64,000 nt of DNA from Sodalis ligni (GTDB lineage Bacteria; Pseudomonadota; Gammaproteobacteria; Enterobacterales; Enterobacteriaceae): assembly GCF_016865525.2 (NCBI RefSeq), contig NZ_CP075169.1, forward strand, positions 5,332,337-5,396,336. The letters run 5' to 3'. The notes beneath the pieces were generated by a model that was not told the origin of the DNA, did not search any database, and saw only the letters and a list, made by a program, of their open reading frames with translations. How positions within the stretch are numbered: position 1 is the first letter of the stretch; each line of letters opens with the position of its first letter. Position numbers and translations under genes: made by a program. Below, piece by piece: positions 43,878 through 52,659 of the stretch.

Positions 43878-44738
43878 ATGGACAGTAAAATGAATCAAAA
43901 ATGGGTGCAACTGTTTATATTTCTCGGTCCGGCGCTGCTCTGCGTGGCGGTACTGCGCCTCTGGCCGGCGGTGCTCGCCATCCATGAATCGTTGATGGAT
44001 CCCATTTCCGGCAAATACGGACTGAGCAATTACCTGTATATCCTGACCGATCCCGAATTTATTGCCTCATTAAAAGTGACGCTGCTGTTTTCCATTATCG
44101 TCAATCCGCTGCAAATCGCCATCGCCCTGGCCCTGGCGCTGCTGACCAACGCCGCGCTGCCGCTGATAGGCCTGTGGCGCACGCTTATCCTGCTGCCGGT
44201 GGCCATCCCGCAAAGCGTTTCCGCGGTGGTATGGGGAGTGGGACTGCGGCCGGACGGCCCCGTCAACGGTTTACTCAACGCCTTGGGCATCGCTTCCCAG
44301 CCGTTTGTCACCTCCCCCGATCAGGCCCTGGCCTCCATTATCCTGATTGTCAGCTGGGTGGGGGTAGGCTACTGGATGACCTTCCTGGTGGCCGGTTTAC
44401 AGGATATTCCCCAGGCCCTGTACGATGCCATAGAGATTGACGGCGCCAACGCCTGGCAAAAATTCCGCTATGTCACGCTGCCGCAACTGCGACGCCCGCT
44501 GACCTTTGTGCTGGTGGCCAATACGGTAGCCAATTTTCTGGTATTCGCGCCGGTGCAGATTCTCACCAAAGGCGGCCCCCAGGATTCAACCAATCTGATC
44601 ATGGAAGAGATCTATACCCAGGCCTTTTCCTTCGGCGACCCCAGCAGCGCCTATGCGTCCACGGTGATTCTGATGATTCTGGTGATTGCCATCGTCGGCC
44701 TTCAGTTCAAACTGATGCAAAAAGGAGGCGTACGATGA
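43878..44738 (+). CDS. ABC importer permease (CUT1, UgpA/MalF type)
   Basis: This 286-residue inner-membrane protein has six hydrophobic segments and the EAA loop DAIEIDGANAWQKFRYVTLP near residue 190, which contacts the ATPase. AGGGG precedes the ATG. It overlaps the second permease by ATGA. Confidence 0.92.
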   Translation: MDSKMNQKWVQLFIFLGPALLCVAVLRLWPAVLAIHESLMDPISGKYGLSNYLYILTDPEFIASLKVTLLFSIIVNPLQIAIALALALLTNAALPLIGLWRTLILLPVAIPQSVSAVVWGVGLRPDGPVNGLLNALGIASQPFVTSPDQALASIILIVSWVGVGYWMTFLVAGLQDIPQALYDAIEIDGANAWQKFRYVTLPQLRRPLTFVLVANTVANFLVFAPVQILTKGGPQDSTNLIMEEIYTQAFSFGDPSSAYASTVILMILVIAIVGLQFKLMQKGGVR

Positions 44739-45571
44739 GCCCATCCCTCTCTCGCAGCGGGCTTCGTCTGGTCACGCTGCTTATCATCGTGGCCTTCTTC
44801 ATCCTGCCGCTCTGGTGGACCGGCGTCAGCGCCTTCAGGCCCAGCGAGGAAATTTTCCGTTATCTGTCCCCCATCAGCATCCGCACGCTGTTCCCGGACC
44901 GGGCCACCTGGTCACAGGTCATCGCCCTGGTGCAGAGCCCGTTCCTGCTGGCCATCGGCAATTCGGTGCTGGTGACCGCCGTAACGGTCATCATCGGACT
45001 GGCGGTGTGCTCGGCGGCGGCCTTCGCCCTGGCATGCATCGAATTCAAAGGACGTGGCGTCGTTTTCGCCATTATGGTGGTAAGTTTCCTTATTCCCTTC
45101 GACGCCATCGCCCTGCCTTTGTATCAGATATTCCATCTGCTCAGGCTGGATAACAGCTATACCGGCTTGGTTTTACCCGGTATCGGCAACGGTATTGCCG
45201 TGTTTTTATTACGCCAGTTCTTTTTGGGAATTCCGAAAGAGCTATCCGAAGCCGCCTTTCTCGACGGCATGGGCTGGACGGCGATTTTTCTACGCATCTA
45301 CCTGCCGTTGTCGAAACCGGCCATGATCGGCGCCGGACTTATCCTGTTTATTTTCCAATGGCAATCATTCCTCTGGCCGCTGCTGATCGCGCCGTCGCCG
45401 CAGTATCAAATGGCCGCCGTCGCCATCGCGCAGTTCTCGGCCACTACCGGCACCCAATGGGGATTGATTTTTGCCGGCGCGCTGTTTACGTCGGTGATTC
45501 CCATGCTGGTGCTGGTGATTTTCCAGAAATACTTCACGCCGTCGGTGGCTGCCGCCGGCAATAAAGAATAA
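44735..45571 (+). CDS. ABC importer permease (CUT1, UgpE/MalG type)
   Basis: This 278-residue permease has the EAA loop EAAFLDGMGWTAIFLRIYLP near residue 195 and about six transmembrane segments. GGAGG lies directly before its overlapping ATG. It completes the importer. Confidence 0.92.
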   Translation: MSPSLSRSGLRLVTLLIIVAFFILPLWWTGVSAFRPSEEIFRYLSPISIRTLFPDRATWSQVIALVQSPFLLAIGNSVLVTAVTVIIGLAVCSAAAFALACIEFKGRGVVFAIMVVSFLIPFDAIALPLYQIFHLLRLDNSYTGLVLPGIGNGIAVFLLRQFFLGIPKELSEAAFLDGMGWTAIFLRIYLPLSKPAMIGAGLILFIFQWQSFLWPLLIAPSPQYQMAAVAIAQFSATTGTQWGLIFAGALFTSVIPMLVLVIFQKYFTPSVAAAGNKE

Positions 45572-45602
45572 CGCGGATGCCGCAAGGCTAAGGATCTGAA
45601 AA

Positions 45603-46535
45603 ATGAGTCTTAATGAAACCGAGCGGGTCAGGTTATTAACGCCGCCCCAGGGCAAGGTGCGCATGGTGCTTGATACCGATGCGTTTAATGAAATAGACGA
45701 TCAGTTCGCCATTGTCCAGGCCCTGCTGTCGCCGGACAAGGTGACGGTTGAAGCACTCTACGCCGCGCCCTTTTCCAACCAGCGCGCGGATAATCCCGCC
45801 CGGGGCATGGAACTGAGCTTCGAGGAAATCAACCGCCTGCTGGAACGGCTGGGCATGCAAGGCACCGTCCCGGTGCTCAAGGGCGTGACCTCATACGTCG
45901 GCACGGCAAAGGAAGCCCGCGAGGCGGAGGCGGTGGATCACCTGATTGCCGCCGCCCGCGGCGCCTCGCCGCAGTCGCCGCTCTACGTGGTGGCGATTGC
46001 CGCCATCAGCAATATCGCCTCCGCACTGCTGAAGGCGCCGGATATCATCGATCGTATCGTCGTCATATGGCTGGGGGGCCATGCGTTAAACTGGCCGGAT
46101 ACCCTGGAATTCAACCTGCGGCAGGATATCGGCGGCGCGCAGATCCTGCTGGACAGCGGCGTTCCCCTGGTGCTGATTCCCTGCAAAGGCATCACCACGC
46201 ACCTGCGCTCTACCGTGCCGGAAATCGAACGCTACGTCGAACCCTGCGGCGACATCGGCGCCTTCTTATCATTACGCTTCAAGGAGTACAGCAGCGAACA
46301 CAAAGGCTGGTCAAAAGAAATTTGGGATATGGCCGCCGTCGGCTGGCTGCTGCATCCGGAGTCCATGCACAGCGGCCTGACGCCCGCGCCGTTATTAACG
46401 GCGCAAGGCACCTGGAGCGCCGACCCCGCCAGGCATCTTATTCGCTATATTTCTTATATTGAGCGCGACGTTATTATCACCGATTTTTTTAACCGGCTTG
46501 AATCCCATGTCCAGGGAAGACAGCCGACCGTTTGA
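45603..46535 (+). CDS. Nucleoside hydrolase (IunH family)
   Basis: This 310-residue hydrolase cleaves the N-glycosidic bond of nucleosides to free base and ribose. The calcium- and ribose-binding motif is present as LDTDAFNEIDDQFAI (residues 23-37), with YVVAIAAISNIASALLKAPD and VVIWLGGHALNW matching the family core. It has a ribosome binding site (AAGGATC) 30 bp after the permease gene, so import and hydrolysis are co-expressed, and ribokinase upstream would then phosphorylate the ribose. Length fits cytoplasmic enzymes, and no signal peptide is seen. Confidence 0.9.
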   Translation: MSLNETERVRLLTPPQGKVRMVLDTDAFNEIDDQFAIVQALLSPDKVTVEALYAAPFSNQRADNPARGMELSFEEINRLLERLGMQGTVPVLKGVTSYVGTAKEAREAEAVDHLIAAARGASPQSPLYVVAIAAISNIASALLKAPDIIDRIVVIWLGGHALNWPDTLEFNLRQDIGGAQILLDSGVPLVLIPCKGITTHLRSTVPEIERYVEPCGDIGAFLSLRFKEYSSEHKGWSKEIWDMAAVGWLLHPESMHSGLTPAPLLTAQGTWSADPARHLIRYISYIERDVIITDFFNRLESHVQGRQPTV

Positions 46536-47261
46536 TACCGCGCCGGGGCCGGGACCGTCGGCAATACGCGACCTTAGGTTGCGGGCTGATGCTCCCGGCA
46601 AGGCCATGAACAGATGTGATTAATGGCTGTTATGAAAGGAGGTTATTAAAGGTTGCGATCAATAAATAACTTTCCCCCGCTTCGCTTTAAAGTCCCGCCT
46701 TTTGTCATTCTCGTGCGGATGCATTAACACCGCTAGCGGAACTATTAAAATATGTCAAATTTCCAATTTAAAAACGCCATCAGAATTATATCCCTAGGAC
46801 AGTATATAATAAAAAAGAGCGTAATGAGTTTGCATTAATTTTATGATGAGCTAACTTTAGATAGACGACACAGGCATTATAAAACGTCAGAGACTGCAAA
46901 AAAATAACGATATCTAATTGTATTGTATTTTATTCTTTATCATTTTTATACTTTATATCTGTGTGATACTCACCGTAATGGTTGATAATTTGCGATTTTT
47001 AATTCATTCCCGCGATTCAATCTCCCTGTCGGCATACTTCGTTTCCGCTTTATCTCATGAGCACAAGTCTCGGGTTAGCACGAGTTTTGTTTTAGCCAAG
47101 AAAATATTTTCATTTAAATTTAATCAATATTTTTATTAATTTGCCATTTACTATTTCCAGTAAAATCAAATTATTCAATTCTTATCATATGCGAATAGTC
47201 CTAAATGTTTATTTGTTCAAATCCGTTCCCTACATAAGTAGTAATAGTTAATCAAAACGAG
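46536..47261. other. A+T-rich intergenic region of about 725 bp
   Basis: No gene supported. One short open frame (46918-47139) encodes a hydrophobic then basic peptide, with no ribosome binding site and no recognisable family, and is probably chance. A TATAAT box occurs at 46804-46809 (in CAGTATATAATAAAA) without a clear -35, a pattern that could suit a stationary-phase promoter; it is 460 bases from the YciE-like gene, so the link is uncertain. Confidence 0.4.
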
Positions 47262-47268
47262 GTGAATC

Positions 47269-47774
47269 ATGACTTACGAAAAAATTACCACGATTGGCTG
47301 CGTGACGCCCACGCTATGGAAAAGCAGGCGGAAAGCATGCTGGAAAAAATGGCCGGCAGGATCGAACACTATCCCGATCTTAAAGCGCGCATTGAACAGC
47401 ATATCGCAGAAACCCGCCAACAGCTGGTTCTGCTAAATGAAGTCATTGACCGTAATGACGTTTCCCGCTCTACGCTGAAAGACGCGATGGGAAAATTATC
47501 GGCCTTTGGCCAGGCAATGGGGGGCATGACCGCGGAAGATGAAGTGATAAAAGGTGCGATCAGCGGCTATGTCTTTGAACACTTCGAAGTCGCCTGCTAC
47601 ACCTCGCTGATTGCCGCGGCCGAGCTGGTTGGGGATATTGAAGGCGCTCGTGTTTTTGAACAGATCCGCGAACAGGAAATCGCTATGGCTGACTGGGCGC
47701 TGACCCATTTGCCGGCGCTCACGGAACAATTTTTGGTGCGGTCCAATACGCCGGATGTCGAGGCGAAAAAATAA
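47269..47774 (+). pseudogene. YciE-like ferritin-fold stress protein (DUF892), frameshifted at codon 6
   Basis: The product has the four-helix ferritin-like fold of the YciE/YciF family: YHDWLRDAHAMEKQAESMLE at the start, MAGRIEHYPDLKARIEQHIA, YVFEHFEVACYTSLIAAAEL and IREQEIAMADWALTHLP. ATG 47269, with CGAGG at good spacing, begins MTYEK but is out of frame with the rest by one base. One more A in the AAAAAA run (47279-47284) gives MTYEKNYHDWLRD. GTG 47262 is in frame but sits on top of the Shine-Dalgarno sequence. In Salmonella the yciGFE genes sit with katN under RpoS control, and here the same Mn-catalase follows. Likely a sequencing error or mild start mutation. Confidence 0.8.
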
Positions 47775-47876
47775 TTTTACCGGACAATGCGCCGCGACGC
47801 GTTGCCAATAGTAAGAAAACAGGGATCACAGGGCAAGGAATCGCCGAACCCGTCATTTTGATTTTTGGAGAGAGTA

Positions 47877-48788
47877 ATGTTTAGACATGTAAAACAACTG
47901 CAGTACACCGTCCGCGTCGCCCATCCTAATCCTGGGCTGGCGAATCTTCTCCTTGAACAATTCGGCGGCCCGCAGGGAGAACTGGCGGCGGCATGCCGTT
48001 ATTTTACCCAAGGTATCGGGGATGAGGATCCGGGCCGCAAGGATTTGCTGATGGATATCGCCACCGAAGAACTGAGCCATCTGGAAATCATCGGTACCCT
48101 GGTGGGCATGCTGAATAAAGGCGCCAAAGGCGATCTCGCTGAAGGCACCGAACAGGCAGGCGAGCTTTATCGTTCATTAACCGGCAATGGCAACAGCAGC
48201 CATACCACGGCGCTATTATACGGCGGCGGGCCGGCATTGACCAACTCCGCCGGCGCACCCTGGACCGCCGCTTATATCGATACCATCGGCGAGGTCACGG
48301 CGGATTTACGTTCTAATATCGCGGCGGAAGCCCGCGCCAAAATCATCTATGAACGCCTGATTAACCTGACGGATGACGCCGGCGTCAAAGACGCGCTGGG
48401 TTTTCTGATGACCCGTGAAGTGGCCCACCAGATTTCGTTTGAGAAAGCGTTGTATTCCATTCGCGACAACTTCCCGCCCGGCAAGCTGCCGCCCATAGAA
48501 AAATATGCCGCCACCTATTTCAATATGTCCGACGGGGGCGAAGTCAGGGGCAGTTGGAACTCGGACGAGAATTTCAACTACGTGGCCGAACCGGCGCCGG
48601 CGGTGGATGGCGGCGACGGCGGCGCCAGCGTGACGTTGCCTAAAAAACAGCAGGCCAACCTGGACAATCTCGCGCTTCGTACGGCATCCGACCCGGCGGT
48701 GAACCCCATAACCGGCGCGGAAATCGGCGCGGTCCCGCCTATTGAAAATGAAGCGGCGGAAAAAGGCAAAGCATCGAAAAAGAAATAA
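47877..48788 (+). CDS. katN: Manganese catalase (KatN type)
   Basis: This 303-residue dimanganese catalase converts hydrogen peroxide to water and oxygen. Its metal ligands are in helices ATEELSHLEIIGTLVGML (E, H), EARAKIIYERL (E) and TREVAHQISFEKALY (E-H-type), with an additional glutamate in GPQGELAAACRYFTQ. The C-terminal 70 residues are polar and end in a lysine-rich tail. ATG 47877 follows GGAGAGAG. It is 102 bp after the YciE-like gene, the same pairing seen in the RpoS-controlled Salmonella yciGFEkatN operon. Confidence 0.92.
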   Translation: MFRHVKQLQYTVRVAHPNPGLANLLLEQFGGPQGELAAACRYFTQGIGDEDPGRKDLLMDIATEELSHLEIIGTLVGMLNKGAKGDLAEGTEQAGELYRSLTGNGNSSHTTALLYGGGPALTNSAGAPWTAAYIDTIGEVTADLRSNIAAEARAKIIYERLINLTDDAGVKDALGFLMTREVAHQISFEKALYSIRDNFPPGKLPPIEKYAATYFNMSDGGEVRGSWNSDENFNYVAEPAPAVDGGDGGASVTLPKKQQANLDNLALRTASDPAVNPITGAEIGAVPPIENEAAEKGKASKKK

Positions 48789-48797
48789 CGCTTCGGG

Positions 48798-48836
48798 CGG
48801 TTTATCCGTGGGAAATCCACAGCTGCGGATAAGCCG
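48798..48836. terminator. Bidirectional hairpin between katN and HxlR gene
   Basis: CGGTTTATCCG (48798-48808) pairs with CGGATAAGCCG (48826-48836), with one wobble pair, around a 17-base loop. It is located directly between converging genes and abuts the HxlR stop codon. There is no long T tract on either side, so efficiency is uncertain. Confidence 0.6.
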
Positions 48837-49250
48837 TTATCCCAACTCCCTGGCCGCGAAATCATCGCGGGACTGGCGAAAGGCCGCCGAATTTTCAATG
48901 ATCCAGTTCCATAGCGGCAGCATATTAAGCAGCATGCTTTCTCCCAGCGTTGTCAGCCCGTATTCCACCCTGGGATGCGGCGTTTTCTGCTGATAATCAT
49001 GCCTGCTGATAAGGCCATCCCTCTCAAGACGGCGCAACGTCAGGGTCAGCATTCTTTGCGTAATCTTGGGTAATGCCCGTATCAGCTCCGCATGACGCAA
49101 CGCCCCCCTAGTTCCCATCGCATACACCACCCCCAGCGACCAGCGGTTGCCGGCATGGGCAAGAATTCCCCGCTTCAGGTCGTCATCTTCATCGCTCAGC
49201 GCATCACAAATGGCAGAGAATTGCGCTATCTGCGCTTTCGCTAGTTTCAT
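48837..49250 (-). CDS. HxlR-family transcriptional regulator
   Basis: This 137-residue winged-helix protein has the HxlR core: NRWSLGVVYAMGTRGALRHA, ALPKITQRMLTLTLRRLERD and GLISRHDYQQKTPHPRVEYG, where the second helix and wing bind DNA. It lacks the conserved cysteine used for electrophile sensing in YodB/HypR at the very N-terminus but has one at residue 15. It is divergent from the NmrA-like gene, 84 bp apart, and probably regulates it. Confidence 0.9.
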   Translation of the reverse strand: MKLAKAQIAQFSAICDALSDEDDDLKRGILAHAGNRWSLGVVYAMGTRGALRHAELIRALPKITQRMLTLTLRRLERDGLISRHDYQQKTPHPRVEYGLTTLGESMLLNMLPLWNWIIENSAAFRQSRDDFAARELG

Positions 49251-49334
49251 TTACTCCCCCGGTATCATCTATGTACCTGATTGCGGCATGGGTTTCCTGC
49301 TGGCAGGATGTGGCCACATCCACAGGAGGATACT

Positions 49335-50276
49335 ATGAACGGTTCAATTACTCGTCAATGGCGAAAAATTCTGGTTCTCGGCGCCGGAGAACTGGGTATA
49401 GCAATGCTTGATGCCTTTGTAAAAGAGCGCGAGCGGCATCCCGATATCAGTTTAACCGTATTATTGCGCCCGGCATCGTTAAAAGATGACGGAGCGGCGA
49501 ACCGGACCCGCCGCCAACGGCTGGCGGCCTGGGGCGTTGCGGTAATCACCGCGGATTTCAGCCGGCTAACCGCTAAAGAACTGGCTGAGCGCTTCACTTC
49601 TTATGACGCCATCATCAATTGCAGCGGTTTTGTCGGCGGGGCAGGGACCCAGCTTAAAATTACCCAAGCAGTGCTCGATGCCGGCGTGGAACGTTATTTT
49701 CCCTGGCAGTTTGGCGTGGATTACGATCGGGTGGGTCTGGACAGCGGGCAGCCCGTGTGGGATGAACAGCTGGCCGTGCGTCAAATGTTACGCGCCCAGC
49801 GCCAGACCCGCTGGGTCATCGTTTCCACGGGCATGTTCACCAGCTATCTTTTCGAACCCGGCTTCGGGCTGGTGGACATGCCCCGGCATCGGGTACATGC
49901 GCCGGGCGATGCGGACTATGGGCTGACCCTTACCACTCCGGAGGACATCGGCATCCTGACGGCGAAGATATTTTTCCATCAGCCTGTTATCGAGGATGAA
50001 GTGGTGTATATCGCCGGCGATACCCTTACCTACCGCCGGCTGACCACGCTGTTGAGTGAACATTATCAGCGTCCGTTCACCCTTGAGGTGCATAGCCATA
50101 ATGACCTGCGGCAGGCGACAAAAGCCGCGCCAAACGATGTGGCGGCGGCCTACCGGCTCGCATTCGCGCGACCGGACGGCGTGGCCTGGCGGAAAGAAGA
50201 GAGTTATAACGCCCGCAACGGAATTCGGGTTACCGATGTAAAGCAGTGGCTGGAAAACAATAAACCAGCAGAGTGA
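49335..50276 (+). CDS. NmrA-like / aromatic-alcohol-reductase-type NAD(P)-binding protein
   Basis: This 313-residue protein has an atypical SDR fold. The glycine-rich loop is LVLGAGELGIAMLDAF near residue 15, followed by LLRP (Arg for NADPH) and INCSGFVGGAG near 95. It has the NmrA/isoflavone-reductase-like layout and lacks YxxxK. ATG 49335 has AGGAGGA at ideal spacing. Members can be reductases or redox-sensing regulators; the exact activity here is not visible. Paired with the divergent HxlR regulator. Confidence 0.82.
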   Translation: MNGSITRQWRKILVLGAGELGIAMLDAFVKERERHPDISLTVLLRPASLKDDGAANRTRRQRLAAWGVAVITADFSRLTAKELAERFTSYDAIINCSGFVGGAGTQLKITQAVLDAGVERYFPWQFGVDYDRVGLDSGQPVWDEQLAVRQMLRAQRQTRWVIVSTGMFTSYLFEPGFGLVDMPRHRVHAPGDADYGLTLTTPEDIGILTAKIFFHQPVIEDEVVYIAGDTLTYRRLTTLLSEHYQRPFTLEVHSHNDLRQATKAAPNDVAAAYRLAFARPDGVAWRKEESYNARNGIRVTDVKQWLENNKPAE

Positions 50277-50316
50277 TGTGTGGTTGCCGGCCTAGCCGGC
50301 AGCGGCTGAAACCCTG

Positions 50317-50402
<86 letters not shown>

Positions 50403-50408
50403 CAATTT

Positions 50409-50846
50409 TTAAACACATTCAACGATGTTGATATAATCAGAGCAGAATTTAATGATAATGCCATCGTTAGTGATAAAGTTCAGATTCTCCGCCTTCGCCT
50501 GAGCAACCAACAGACGATCGAACGGATCTTTATGCATCACCGGCAAGCCACTGATACCGCAAGCATGTCGCGACGTCATCGGCAGCTCGGTATAGCCCGC
50601 CTCCAGCAAGCCTTCGGTCAATGCCTCGGCATCAATACTGAAATCAGGTTTGTTCAAATCGGTCTTGATAGCGATCTCCTGAATAGATACGGAGGAAAAG
50701 TACAGACGGTTCTTCTCATTGGACAGGATATCAATAACCTTGCTGTTCAATCGCTCAGGCTCCCCCGCCACCCAAATCAAAACATGGGTGTCCAATAGAT
50801 AATCCGCAAAAAGCAACTTTTTGATATCATCCTTTTTTGCCGGCAT
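50409..50846 (-). CDS. PIN-domain toxin (VapC-like ribonuclease)
   Basis: This 145-residue PIN protein has the four acidic active-site positions: D in LLDTHVLIW, E in SSVSIQEIAIK, D in HKDPFDRLLVAQA and D in FITNDGII. Such toxins cleave RNA, often tRNA or rRNA, when not bound by antitoxin. ATG 50846 is 2 bp past the antitoxin stop, so the two are one operon, antitoxin first. An in-frame alternative start a few codons in is possible. Confidence 0.9.
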   Translation of the reverse strand: MPAKKDDIKKLLFADYLLDTHVLIWVAGEPERLNSKVIDILSNEKNRLYFSSVSIQEIAIKTDLNKPDFSIDAEALTEGLLEAGYTELPMTSRHACGISGLPVMHKDPFDRLLVAQAKAENLNFITNDGIIIKFCSDYINIVECV

Positions 50847-50848
50847 TC

Positions 50849-51091
50849 TTACTTCCCATAAAACAGGTCGGAAATATCGTCACTGTTCAGCTCGTTAAAA
50901 TTATCGGGAGCCGAGATTTTCCCTTTCATAAAGCCAATCCTGGGTGTTTTTTCCGCTGCCGACAAAGGGACGATTTTAGCCATAGGCTTGCCGTTGCGAG
51001 CTATCACATAGGTTTCTCCCGTTTCTTGTACTTTGGAGATAATCCTGGAAAGATGGGTTTTTGCATCATAGAGATTTACTTTTTGCATCAC
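50849..51091 (-). CDS. Phd/YefM-type antitoxin
   Basis: This 80-residue protein has the Phd/YefM pattern VNLYDAKTHLSRIISKVQET and YVIARNGKPMAKIVPL in the DNA-binding N-terminal half, and a hydrophilic, acid-rich tail (ELNSDDISDLFYGK) that would bind the toxin. It precedes and is coupled to the PIN toxin gene. As usual it is likely to repress its own operon; the region upstream has the inverted segment TTGGTCTAATCTTGTTGGTC (51157-51176) as part of possible operators. Confidence 0.88.
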   Translation of the reverse strand: MMQKVNLYDAKTHLSRIISKVQETGETYVIARNGKPMAKIVPLSAAEKTPRIGFMKGKISAPDNFNELNSDDISDLFYGK

Positions 51092-51214
51092 TGCCCCCTT
51101 GGCGTTAACGGTAAGCCAGCGTCAAAAAAAGTTGGTCAACCATATTGAGTCTAATTGGTCTAATCTTGTTGGTCAAGACATGCAAACAACTAATGAGGCT
51201 TTCATCCCAAGGTA

Positions 51215-51787
51215 TCATACCGTCGTGTAGAGATAGATATGGGTGTCATCCAACCGGCCATGGCCATCGAGACGCTCGTTGGAAAGAACGGCTTCGCGCT
51301 TGAAACCGCAACGCAGCGCCACGGCAGCGCTACGAATATTCTTTCCCGCGGTTCTGATTTCCAACCGGTTCGCTTTCAAAACGTCGAGGGCAAGGTTTCG
51401 CACCAAAATGCACGCTTGGGTCATCAATCCTTTGCCAAAAACGTCGGTTGCAAGCCAATAGCCTATTTCATAATAGGGGATTTGCGGATTACGAATAAAA
51501 AGACTGATACAACCCAAGAGTTTTTGGCTTTCGCGACTGATGATGAGGAATTTGTATTCGTTACTATCATTTGCAAAATCCTGTATCGCTGCCCGCATAT
51601 TTCCCCGAACATCATCAAGGCTGTTTTCCCTGGATGCCCATAAAAGGAATTCATGGTGCAGTTCATTGAAATGACTTATCAAAATGAGCATTTCTTCAAC
51701 TCTGCTCATCGTAGGCGCAATGAGTCCAATGGAGTCATTACAGAGAGATTCCACCGGAAAATCCGTGATTTTCATGATAATAGCCAT
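51215..51787 (-). CDS. GNAT-family acetyltransferase (RimJ/RimL-like)
   Basis: This 190-residue protein has the acetyl-CoA-binding region IGYWLATDVFGKGLMTQACI (about residues 105-125) and the RimJ/RimL tail RSAAVALRCGFKREAVLSN. Related proteins acetylate the N-terminus of proteins or small molecules. It stands alone next to the toxin-antitoxin pair. Confidence 0.85.
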   Translation of the reverse strand: MAIIMKITDFPVESLCNDSIGLIAPTMSRVEEMLILISHFNELHHEFLLWASRENSLDDVRGNMRAAIQDFANDSNEYKFLIISRESQKLLGCISLFIRNPQIPYYEIGYWLATDVFGKGLMTQACILVRNLALDVLKANRLEIRTAGKNIRSAAVALRCGFKREAVLSNERLDGHGRLDDTHIYLYTTV

Positions 51788-51972
51788 CCTGTTTACCGAC
51801 CTGTCAGCGCGAAATAGTCCATCCGAAGCCGCAATAAAAGTAAAAAAACGGTGAATGCACCGAGAAATGGAGAGACCCCATCCCCCGTTTCCGCTACGTT
51901 TCGTTCTTTGACGAAGTATTCCCTACTGAAAGCCGTAAAGTGGTTATCACTCGTTTACCAGAGGGAAGCATT

Positions 51973-52095
51973 ATGATTGCCGTACTTTTCGAAGCGTATA
52001 TTATGCCGGCCGGACAAGCGCGTTATCTGCAACTTGCGGCCGAACTCAAACCGCTGCTTGCGGATTTAGGCATTGCGAGCAAAAAGGATGGTTAA
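51973..52095 (+). pseudogene. Antibiotic-biosynthesis-monooxygenase-like stub
   Basis: The 40 codons from ATG 51973, with GAGGGAA upstream, read MIAVLFEAYIMPAGQARYLQ and LAAELKPLLADL, the start of ABM-domain proteins (about 100 residues). It then departs from the family and stops at 52093. A following frame gives GFREVTLTHSGAPAFRRLF, from a different, also truncated, sequence. Thus it is a remnant after a deletion. No intact gene was found between 51788 and 52659 (about 870 bp); this and the next entry are the only recognisable parts. Confidence 0.55.
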
Positions 52096-52325
52096 CCAGA
52101 ACGCCGGGCTTCAGGGAAGTCACCCTGACCCACAGCGGCGCACCGGCGTTCAGAAGATTGTTCAACGTTTAAACCCTTTTGCTTTCATGATCCGGCAAAA
52201 TGCAAAAAAGCCACACCATGCCCCTCCAGATCTGTTTATCTTTGATTTAATATGATATATGAACTGTTTTGGTGCAACTTTGGGTAAACAACTCACCAAA
52301 ATCAATCAGAGAAAAGGATAAGCTT

Positions 52326-52532
52326 ATGTGTTTCTATAAAGCGACGTCGTTAAAAGAAGCTGAAAATATTCTCAAAACGGGCAAGGCAAAAAGTTGAATT
52401 CGCCTTCGCAATGACCAGCGATGAGTTTTTGAACTGACTTCGAACCTAACTGCCACCGGAGGTAAAATAACCAAAGAAAACGGTAACTTCATCTTCACCC
52501 TGAAAAATTCCCTTTCCTGCCAAAATCTTTAA
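52326..52532 (+). pseudogene. Small protein of about 68 residues, two frameshifts, function unknown
   Basis: ATG 52326 has AAGGA at correct spacing and begins MCFYKATSLKEAENILKTGK. At an A run (52388-52392) the frame changes to VEFAFAMTSDEFLN, and after AAC at about 52435 to LTSNLTATGGKITKENGNFI, ending at TAA 52530. The joined product is smooth in composition, suggesting a real small gene with two indels. I do not recognise the family. Confidence 0.4.
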
Positions 52533-52659
52533 AACCACCTATATAACATTTTAATACCACCGCATCAGCTTTCGGAGCGGTGTCAATAATCAACGAGCTA
52601 ACGCCTGCAAGGGTGATGGAGATGCGTCATATGCCCCTTCTCCATCGCCACGGACAATC

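Noticed and set aside
46918..47139. 73-codon open frame in A+T-rich intergenic DNA
   Set aside because: No ribosome binding site, no family; hydrophobic Ile/Phe run expected by chance in A+T-rich DNA.
52566..52590. Possible terminator hairpin CACCGC/GCGGTG after the Rieske operon
   Set aside because: Six-base stem with a 13-base loop and no T run on either strand.
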